From NCBI GenBank assembly GCA_009936885.1, contig JAACDT010000017.1:1-13026 (forward strand): DNA of 13,026 nucleotides, given 5' to 3'. The first letter of the stretch is position 1, and the number at the start of each line of letters is the position of its first letter. Origin of the DNA: Alphaproteobacteria bacterium. Its GTDB lineage: Bacteria > Pseudomonadota > Alphaproteobacteria > Puniceispirillales > Puniceispirillaceae. Shown piece by piece: positions 7,972 to 13,026 of the stretch. Below the pieces are notes generated by a model, which was given only the letters and a program-made list of their open reading frames with translations, had not been told where the DNA came from and did no database searches. A program made the position numbers and the translations under genes.

Positions 7972-7994
7972 AAAGGGGCCATATTGGCCCCTTT
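7972..7994 (-). terminator. Perfect 10-bp hairpin between rplY and pth
   Basis: AAAGGGGCCA (7972-7981) and TGGCCCCTTT (7985-7994) form a perfect 10-bp GC-rich stem with a 3-nt loop, 21 nt after the rplY stop. On the transcribed strand the hairpin ends in CCCCTTT and is followed by ACTATG, so the U-tract is short. It may be a leaky terminator or attenuator that lowers pth-ychF expression relative to rplY, or a 3'-end stabiliser or processing site for the rplY mRNA. Confidence 0.6.
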
Positions 7995-8015
7995 GTCAAT
8001 TCGTTTTTGCTTTGG

Positions 8016-8648
8016 TTATTCTGTTTCTGTATCATCGCCGGAATCACCATCACCAGCTTCAACATCTTCGTTTTTAACGCCCCCACCAGGTGATTGCAGC
8101 GTTGCAATTGTAAAGTCGCGACCTGAGATTGTTGGTGTGACACCATCGGGAAGCTCAACTGCGCTGATATGAATGGAATCACCGATTTTGGCTTCTGCTA
8201 GATCAACTGTGATTTTCTCAGGAATAGCAGCAGGCAGACAATTTAACTCTACCTCATGTCGAACAATATTCAGAACACCGCCAATTTTTAATGCAGGGCA
8301 AATATCCTCATTAATAAATTCAACACCAATCGCAACAGATACAGTGCTTGTTTTACCAACCCGAAGGAAATCAAAATGCAACGGATCATCAGTTACTGGG
8401 TGAAAATGAATATCACGCATCAAAACCGTATGTTTACCATTATCAACATTAATATCTAGCAAACGGCTAAAAATCCCAGGCTCATGGATTATTTTGCGCA
8501 TCATTCGTGCTTCAATTTCAATAGCGATAGGCTCTTTTTTATCGCCATAAATGACGGCTGGAATCTTACCTGCACGGCGTGCCGCACGGGCGGACCCCTT
8601 ACCGACCCGATCGCGCAAATCTGCGCTTATCAAAGTGTTTTCTGACAT
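8016..8648 (-). CDS. rplY: 50S ribosomal protein bL25 (Ctc/TL5 form)
   Basis: Binds 5S rRNA in the central protuberance of the large subunit. From ATG 8648 it has 210 residues. The N-terminal 5S-binding domain contains R-D-R-V-G-K-G-S-A-R-A-A-R-R-A-G-K-I-P-A-V-I-Y-G at about 11-34. A second beta-rich CTC domain follows, then an acidic, disordered tail of Gly, Asp and Glu (about 188-210). This is the long two-domain form, unlike the roughly 95-residue E. coli L25. The ORF extends 15 codons further to 8693, but an AAGGAG site (8655-8660) sits 6 nt before ATG 8648 and the family N terminus begins there. The upstream extension overlaps a hairpin in the leader. Its own promoter probably lies in the 124-nt gap after prs, and a hairpin separates it from pth. 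Confidence 0.95.
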   Translation of the reverse strand: MSENTLISADLRDRVGKGSARAARRAGKIPAVIYGDKKEPIAIEIEARMMRKIIHEPGIFSRLLDINVDNGKHTVLMRDIHFHPVTDDPLHFDFLRVGKTSTVSVAIGVEFINEDICPALKIGGVLNIVRHEVELNCLPAAIPEKITVDLAEAKIGDSIHISAVELPDGVTPTISGRDFTIATLQSPGGGVKNEDVEAGDGDSGDDTETE

Positions 8649-8673
8649 GTTTTTCTCCTTATCATGAACAGCT

Positions 8674-8695
8674 CCATGCCTCCAGGGGTGCATGG
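8674..8695 (-). promoter_or_regulatory. Hairpin in the rplY leader
   Basis: CCATGC (8674-8679) and GCATGG (8690-8695) pair perfectly over 6 bp around a 10-nt loop, 26 nt upstream of the rplY start and upstream of its ribosome site. With the candidate promoter at 8703-8731 the hairpin would lie at or next to the 5' end of the mRNA. It could stabilise the message or be a target for autogenous control by L25. The second idea is analogy only. Confidence 0.35.
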
Positions 8696-8702
8696 TTGAG
8701 TG

Positions 8703-8731
8703 TTGATAGGCATTTTATGGTTAAAAAACAA
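8703..8731 (-). promoter_or_regulatory. Candidate promoter for rplY
   Basis: On the - strand TTGTTT (8726-8731) is followed after exactly 17 nt by TATCAA (8703-8708). These match the sigma-70 hexamers at 3 and 4 of 6 positions. The position between prs and rplY and the 17-nt spacer make it plausible, but the region is AT-rich and such matches occur by chance. Confidence 0.3.
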
Positions 8732-8772
8732 GTTATATCTGATAATTCAGAATAAAATGTCTGTTACCATTT

Positions 8773-9705
8773 TTACTGGAATAAAGAGGATACAGACCGC
8801 TCTTCATGAATTCGCCTTATGGCTTCTCCTAGCAGCGGTGCTACGGTTATCTGGCGAATGTTTTTTGCAACCCGCATGGCTTCTGTTGATTGTATCGAAT
8901 CAGTGGTTACTAACGAGTTTAAAGGAGAGGATGCCACTCTGCTAACGGCGCCACCCGATAGGACGCCATGGGTAACATAGGCATCAACGCTTACTGCGCC
9001 CGCATTCATTAGCGCTTGAGCGGCATTACATAACGTACCTCCAGAATCAACAATATCGTCAACCATAATACAATGCCGCCCTGCTACATCACCAATGATA
9101 TTCATCACTTCGGATATGCCTGCGCGTGGCCTTCTTTTGTCGATAATGGCAAGGTCGGCTTCGATTCTACTAGCAATTGCTCGTGCCCGAATAACACCGC
9201 CAACATCAGGAGAGACAACGACTAAATCTTCTGATTTATAACGAGCGCTAATATCAGACTTAAAAACAGGTGCGGAATATAAGTTATCTGCAGGAATATC
9301 AAAAAATCCCTGAATTTGAGCCGCATGCAGGTCTATGGTTAAAACCCTATCTGCGCCAGCCGAAGTAATTAAGTTAGCAAGAAGTTTTGCAGAAATTGGT
9401 GTACGAGGCCCTGATTTTCTATCCTGTCTTGCATATCCGTAATAGGGAAGAACAGCGGTAACGCGTCTTGCAGAACCGCGCCGAAGCGCATCTAAACAAA
9501 CCAGAAGCTCCATTATATTATCATTAGCTGGGTAAGAGGTGGATTGAACTACGAAGACATCCTCACCCCTTACATTCTCATGAATTTCAACAAACACTTC
9601 CATATCAGCAAAGCGTCTTACATCCGCTTCTGTGAGGGATACATCAAGATAGGCTGCAATAGCTTCCGCAAGGGGTCGATTTGAATTACACGATAAGACC
9701 TTCAT
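8773..9705 (-). CDS. prs: Ribose-phosphate pyrophosphokinase (PRPP synthetase)
   Basis: Makes phosphoribosyl pyrophosphate from ribose 5-phosphate and ATP, the precursor for purines, pyrimidines, NAD, histidine and tryptophan. The 310-residue protein has the class I features. N-S-N-R-P-L-A (7-13) is followed by the flexible-loop region [12 protein letters not shown] (86-97). The signature D125[11 protein letters not shown] comes next, with H127 binding metal and ATP. The PRPP-binding loop is D216-D-I-V-D-S-G-G-T224. Length and N terminus match other alphaproteobacterial enzymes. The ribosome site before ATG 9705 is weak (TAGG about 11 nt upstream). It lies 158 nt downstream of pgeF and so probably has its own promoter. 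Confidence 0.97.
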   Translation of the reverse strand: MKVLSCNSNRPLAEAIAAYLDVSLTEADVRRFADMEVFVEIHENVRGEDVFVVQSTSYPANDNIMELLVCLDALRRGSARRVTAVLPYYGYARQDRKSGPRTPISAKLLANLITSAGADRVLTIDLHAAQIQGFFDIPADNLYSAPVFKSDISARYKSEDLVVVSPDVGGVIRARAIASRIEADLAIIDKRRPRAGISEVMNIIGDVAGRHCIMVDDIVDSGGTLCNAAQALMNAGAVSVDAYVTHGVLSGGAVSRVASSPLNSLVTTDSIQSTEAMRVAKNIRQITVAPLLGEAIRRIHEERSVSSLFQ

Positions 9706-9774
9706 TAATGGATACCTATTTTTATGTTTATGTTTAATTTGTTTAACAATCAGATAGTATTATGACAAGCGAAG

Positions 9775-9780
9775 ATTATA
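9775..9780 (-). promoter_or_regulatory. Candidate -10 element for prs
   Basis: A perfect TATAAT on the - strand lies 69 nt before the prs ATG, predicting a leader of about 60 nt. No convincing -35 hexamer is present at 16-18 nt. The rest of the pgeF-prs gap (9706-9863) is AT-rich, with two AACATA repeats and an 11-nt palindrome, TTGTTTAACAA (9739-9749), in the predicted leader. Nothing else is recognisable there. Confidence 0.35.
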
Positions 9781-9863
9781 CATAGATCAGCCCATGAAAC
9801 AGGACGCTAATAATCCAATAAAACAAAATAAAAAGAACATCCATAAATGCGGCATTACAACCT

Positions 9864-10709
9864 CTATCTTAGTCCAATTACCGATATTTGCCGGCCATAT
9901 TGCTGTTCTTGAATATGACACGAAAGACGATAGCTATATAATAAATCCTTATTTTGATAAGTATCGACATTAATAATAGCATGATTTTTTATCGTTGCGT
10001 GTTCTAGGACCGTTAAGCAGAAACCTTGCAAATCAAACAGAAACTTATTTTCACCAGATATCATACTTCCTTGCGTGTCAGGCGCAAAAAGTTCAAAAGC
10101 AGATGGATATTTCTCTAAAACACTATTCCTCAAATCAGGCCCAACCTGATAATTTTTTTGCGCTATAGCGGGCCCAACTATGCAACAAATATCCTGCCTT
10201 TTTGCCCCAATTTTGTACATTGCAAGAAGGGTTTTTTCAATTATACCCGAAGCAGCACCTCTCCAGCCTGCATGGCATGCTCCTATCACCCCCGCTTTGT
10301 TATCTGCCATTAATATAGGGGCACAATCAGCTGTTAATATCCCAAGCAGCACATCTTTTCTCTTTGTAACAAGGCCATCAGCCTGAAGACCAGAAACGGG
10401 CTGTCTATTATCAAGGGATCTTCCACTATCGAAGCTATCTATGGTTATAACTCTATTCCCATGTATTTGGTTAAGGGTAATAAGCTGATATTTATTATGA
10501 GTCATGCTCTGCGTGACGATTTGCCTGTTTTTATTAACGTCACTAATCTGGTCACCAGAATTCAAGGCACTATTAAGCCCAGAAAAAACGCCTTTTGACA
10601 CGCCACCCTTGCTAGTAAAGAACCCGTGAATAAGCATGTCTGAAGATAGTAGCTCATGCTGATAATATGCAGCACCAGTATATGATTTATGGAGCTGAAA
10701 GGAGTGCAT
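9864..10709 (-). CDS. pgeF: Laccase-domain purine nucleoside phosphorylase (PgeF/YfiH family)
   Basis: Family members, once called polyphenol oxidases, are zinc-dependent purine nucleoside phosphorylases and adenosine deaminases. E. coli YfiH has also been linked to removing mis-incorporated residues from peptidoglycan precursors. Which activity applies here is not readable from sequence. The 281-residue protein has H-G-F-F-T-S-K-G-G-V-S (28-38), N80-Q-I-H83-G-N, A-D-G-L-V-T (110-115), T-A-D-C129-A-P and C-H146-A-G-W-R-G151. H83, C129 and H146 are the metal ligands. A G-P-A-I block and the C-terminal Y-G-R-Q-I-S follow. The N terminus is about 25 residues ahead of the core and may be slightly extended. 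AAAGG sits 10 nt before ATG 10709. It follows the methyltransferase gene by 51 nt and is probably cotranscribed with it and lgt. Confidence 0.9.
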   Translation of the reverse strand: MHSFQLHKSYTGAAYYQHELLSSDMLIHGFFTSKGGVSKGVFSGLNSALNSGDQISDVNKNRQIVTQSMTHNKYQLITLNQIHGNRVITIDSFDSGRSLDNRQPVSGLQADGLVTKRKDVLLGILTADCAPILMADNKAGVIGACHAGWRGAASGIIEKTLLAMYKIGAKRQDICCIVGPAIAQKNYQVGPDLRNSVLEKYPSAFELFAPDTQGSMISGENKFLFDLQGFCLTVLEHATIKNHAIINVDTYQNKDLLYSYRLSCHIQEQQYGRQISVIGLR

Positions 10710-10760
10710 TTTTCATATACCTTTAGGTTTCATAGATAAGAATTTTAATCTATGGCTACA

Positions 10761-11864
10761 TTACTCAGCTTGAAAGCCAGGTGGCAAGCCCTCTCCTGCG
10801 GGAATGATCAATCCAACCTGAAATAGATTTCCCATATGAGCTGGAGATATTAACCTGTCAACAGCTGCAAACAGGGCTCTGTTAATTTCTGGATTTTGCG
10901 AGTTTGCTAGCATTTCAGCTCTTTGTTTAATGCCAATTTGTGTAAAGAATTGTGATTGTGATACCGGCCCAATAAAGCGCGCACCTGCATTTTCGCTCGA
11001 TCGTTTTATACAATCAAAATCCACCCAGTGAGATATATCTGCATTACCTGCATTAGACCATGGCTCTACAGGTTTGTGATTTGAAACAGCTTGGATTGTA
11101 TCTCCTATCTGGTTAGATTTTCCATAATCGATGATTAAAAAAGCGCCGCCAAATTGCTTTATATGCAGGGCAATTTCAGCACTAATTTGAGCTGTTTTAG
11201 GAGAATATTCTATTATTGTTCCATTCTCTTGGTTTTTAGAGTTTTGGTTTTTAAGTGAAATCGCATTGAATGCTTCTAACTCAGCATTGCTCAAGATAGG
11301 GCCTCTTACCAATTCAAACTGTGTGTGGAAATCTAAAAGTCGATGCCGCCAATCCGTACCATCAAAAATAGCTTGGTTAACGCCAAGCGCGTCAAAAAAC
11401 TCGTTTGCAACAGCAAATAATGGCTGGTTTGGTATTTTCTTGAAATCATTATGCCAACATACAGTTTGTCTTTTAAGAGTGGTTTTCTGTATTTCTCGAA
11501 GAGAATTGCTGGTTTCAATTAGATGTAGCGGTGAGCCAGAAAATTGTGGCGAGATTTGAGCTAGTGCGGAATTAATGTCAGCGCTTAATGTACCTCGTCC
11601 AGGTCCAAACTCGCATAGCAGACTATTTGCAGGCCGGCCAGACTGCTCCCAAATATAAGCCAGAAAAGCGCCAACTAATTCACCAAACATTTGGCTTACC
11701 TCAGGCGCTGTAATAAAATCTCCCTTGCTGCCAATTATCTCTTCTGAATGATAATAGCCAAAATCTGGATGGGTCAATGCAGCACTAATAGCGTCAGAAA
11801 GGTGCAAAGGACCAGTTTTAGAAATCTCTTTTTTCGCCCATTCACGAAATTTTTCTGAACTCAC
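10761..11864 (-). CDS. COG1565 SAM-dependent methyltransferase (NDUFAF7/MidA-like)
   Basis: A Rossmann-fold methyltransferase of the family that includes the mitochondrial complex I assembly factor NDUFAF7, which methylates an arginine of the 49-kDa subunit. The bacterial target is not established. The 367-residue protein has the family head G18-P-L-H-L-S-D and G-D-F-I-T-A-P-E-V-S-Q-M-F-G-E-L (48-63). The SAM-binding loop is E85-F-G-P-G-R-G-T-L93, with a later N-E-F-F-D-A-L motif and a L-I-I-D-Y-G strand. It begins with GTG; an in-frame TAA lies four codons upstream and no ATG is available. The gene starts 7 nt after the lgt stop, with only a GAG as ribosome site, so translation probably depends on lgt. 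The lgt-methyltransferase-pgeF order recurs in alphaproteobacteria. Confidence 0.9.
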   Translation of the reverse strand: MSSEKFREWAKKEISKTGPLHLSDAISAALTHPDFGYYHSEEIIGSKGDFITAPEVSQMFGELVGAFLAYIWEQSGRPANSLLCEFGPGRGTLSADINSALAQISPQFSGSPLHLIETSNSLREIQKTTLKRQTVCWHNDFKKIPNQPLFAVANEFFDALGVNQAIFDGTDWRHRLLDFHTQFELVRGPILSNAELEAFNAISLKNQNSKNQENGTIIEYSPKTAQISAEIALHIKQFGGAFLIIDYGKSNQIGDTIQAVSNHKPVEPWSNAGNADISHWVDFDCIKRSSENAGARFIGPVSQSQFFTQIGIKQRAEMLANSQNPEINRALFAAVDRLISPAHMGNLFQVGLIIPAGEGLPPGFQAE

Positions 11865-11871
11865 ATTATTC

Positions 11872-12690
11872 TCATTTTAAATTTGATTTATGTTTCAAAC
11901 TTAGATAGAGCAAGATGACGCCAGTTAGTAGTATTGGCGCAGATAATGCCTGACCAATGGTAATTTGAATATTCCCTATGGTAGTTATAAAACCTATATG
12001 AGCGTTTGGTTCTCGTGTAAATTCTGCAAGAATGCGTCCAGTTCCATATAAGATAAAGAAAAGCCCAGTTAGAAAGCCAGCTGGCAAATTTAGTTTTAAA
12101 AACCTTAGACCGTTTAGGATAATAAATATCAAAAATCCTTCAAGGAATGCTTCATAAAGCTGGCTTGGGTGTCTTGGTAGCGGGCCTCCATCAGGGAAGA
12201 CTATACCAACGGGATGCTCTGTTATTCTTCCAAATAACTCGCCATTGATAAAATTGGCAATTCGGCCAAAAAATAACCCTATCGGAGCTACGCAAACAAG
12301 AAGATCGCTAATAGAAAAAAATGGAATCCTTGTTTTTCTAACCGTTAGCATAGTGGCGGCAATAACACCCAAAAAGCCGCCATGAAATGACATGCCGCCA
12401 TTCCAAAACTTAAATATTTCTAATGGCGCTGATAGATAATACTCAGCATTGTAAAGCAAAACAAACCCAAGCCGTCCTCCGATAATAATACCCAAAACAC
12501 AATTATTGGTAAGTCTGGCAATATCATCGACTACAAAAGGCGTCTCGCTTTTTCTTGCCTCTCGGTTCATTAGCATCATAGCGATGATAATTCCTGCTAG
12601 ATAGGCAAGTGCGTACCAATAAATTTTTAGCGGTCCAAGATATATCGCAACCTCATCAATATCTGGAAATGTAAACCATTGTTTATTCAT
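11872..12690 (-). CDS. lgt: Phosphatidylglycerol--prolipoprotein diacylglyceryl transferase
   Basis: An inner-membrane enzyme that attaches diacylglycerol from phosphatidylglycerol to the lipobox cysteine, the first step of lipoprotein maturation. The 272-residue protein has about seven hydrophobic helices. It shows the Lgt signature G142-R143-I-A-N146-F-I-N-G-E151-L-F-G154-R, with H103 in S-F-H-G-G-F. Y26, H103, R143, N146, E151 and G154 fall on the same residue numbers as the key positions of E. coli Lgt. The later Y215-G-T-G-R219-x-x-x-E223 block is also intact. TAGGA (12696-12700) lies 5 nt before ATG 12690. It is first in the leftward lgt-methyltransferase-pgeF group and is divergent from the ubiK-like gene. 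Confidence 0.97.
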   Translation of the reverse strand: MNKQWFTFPDIDEVAIYLGPLKIYWYALAYLAGIIIAMMLMNREARKSETPFVVDDIARLTNNCVLGIIIGGRLGFVLLYNAEYYLSAPLEIFKFWNGGMSFHGGFLGVIAATMLTVRKTRIPFFSISDLLVCVAPIGLFFGRIANFINGELFGRITEHPVGIVFPDGGPLPRHPSQLYEAFLEGFLIFIILNGLRFLKLNLPAGFLTGLFFILYGTGRILAEFTREPNAHIGFITTIGNIQITIGQALSAPILLTGVILLYLSLKHKSNLK

Positions 12691-12862
12691 TTTTTTCCTA
12701 CATAAATACTGTTACAACGCCGTTTCGCTCCGTACTTTATACGCTAATTCTTATAATATAATCGTGCTGTCTTCTATCGCGCTATTGTCATTAGGTCAAA
12801 GACGCATTATTTCTATAAATGAAGCGATTTACACTTAAAAGCTATAAATTCTCAAGGGAAAA
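12691..12862. promoter_or_regulatory. Divergent promoter region between lgt and the ubiK-like gene
   Basis: This 172-nt AT-rich gap must hold the start signals for both directions. On the + strand there are two overlapping perfect TATAAT hexamers (12752-12757 and 12757-12762) and further TATAAA sequences at 12814-12819 and 12843-12848. The - strand reads TATAAA just left of them (12736-12741). None has a convincing TTGACA partner at 16-18 nt, so individual start sites cannot be assigned. No RNA gene or clear operator is visible. Confidence 0.4.
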
Positions 12863-13026
12863 ATGATGAAACAAGGATCAACCATTATCTCAGATATAGG
12901 TCAAATGGCAAAAGGTGCGGCATCTCTTGTTAATGATATGCGCTCAGATGTAAAAAACATGATGAATGCACGTGAGGAGCGCAGCCAAAACAACGCTAAT
13001 TTAGTTACCTATGAGGATTTTGAAGC
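12863..13026 (+). CDS. UbiK-like accessory factor (BMFP domain), 5' part
   Basis: Partial gene running off the window, with 54 codons visible. The peptide begins M-M-K-Q-G-S-T-I-I-S-D-I-G, then M-A-K-G-A-A-S-L and R-S-D-V-K. It ends at V-T-Y-E-D-F-E, where the family's conserved V-x-x-E-x-F-E-A-V-K block would continue. The whole piece looks like one amphipathic, probably coiled-coil helix, as in BMFP/UbiK proteins, which assist aerobic ubiquinone synthesis in E. coli and are membrane-fusogenic in Brucella. Two ATGs are adjacent (12863 and 12866). The AGGGA site (12855-12859) is 3 nt from the first and 6 nt from the second, so the second is slightly favoured. Divergence from lgt is a recurring alphaproteobacterial arrangement. 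The call rests on a short fragment. Confidence 0.75.
   Translation, partial: MMKQGSTIISDIGQMAKGAASLVNDMRSDVKNMMNAREERSQNNANLVTYEDFE

Noticed and set aside
8649..8693. N-terminal extension of rplY to an upstream ATG at 8693
   Set aside because: The added 15 residues do not match bL25, the start lies in the hairpin, and AAGGAG is ideally placed for ATG 8648.
8738..8751. TCTGA/TCAGA hairpin after prs as a terminator
   Set aside because: A 5-bp AT-rich stem without an adjacent T-run on the - strand is not convincing.
9793..9972. A 59-codon + strand ORF starting ATGAAACAGG between prs and pgeF
   Set aside because: It has no ribosome-binding site, its second half is antisense to the conserved end of pgeF, and the peptide resembles nothing known.

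Overview
This window is a stretch of conserved housekeeping genes from an AT-rich bacterial chromosome (about 40% GC by eye). Gene content and protein signatures point to a low-GC alphaproteobacterium, probably free-living and aerobic. The main pointers are a HemF that ends at the '...VRWP' tail I associate with rhizobial-type HemF, a fused-type cytochrome b, a small DUF6111 membrane protein beside the CCA enzyme, and the lgt / COG1565 methyltransferase / pgeF cluster with a divergent ubiK-like gene. No mobile element, tRNA, rRNA, CRISPR array or phage gene was seen.

Layout. On the + strand, 120-2285 holds a CoA-pyrophosphatase Nudix hydrolase, the DUF6111 membrane protein and the CCA-adding enzyme, closely spaced and probably one operon. 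2455-3321 is hemF (aerobic coproporphyrinogen III oxidase). 3515-6107 is petA-petB-petC, the three catalytic subunits of the cytochrome bc1 complex, closed by an intrinsic terminator at 6119-6164. From 6222 to 12690 everything is on the - strand. In transcription order this is lgt, COG1565/NDUFAF7-like methyltransferase, pgeF, prs, rplY (bL25), pth and ychF. A divergent UbiK/BMFP-like gene starts at 12863 and runs off the end.

How the genes fit together. HemF feeds the haem pathway, next to a complex with two b haems and one covalent c haem. The COG1565 protein (relative of a complex I assembly factor) and the UbiK-like protein (ubiquinone biosynthesis) also relate to respiration. pth, ychF, rplY and cca serve translation, prs supplies PRPP, and lgt starts lipoprotein maturation. 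Pth and YchF overlap by 11 nt, and cytochrome b and c1 overlap by ATGA, so both pairs are likely translationally coupled.

Several longest-ORF starts were shortened on ribosome-binding-site and family grounds: petA to 3515, ychF to 7319, pth to 7932 and rplY to 8648. I see no undescribed multi-gene system here. The best leads are small: an FNR/FixK-type half-matched box upstream of petA, a perfect 10-bp hairpin between rplY and pth, a hairpin at the head of the rplY leader, unusual residues in the Pth signature, and the uncharacterised DUF6111 protein.
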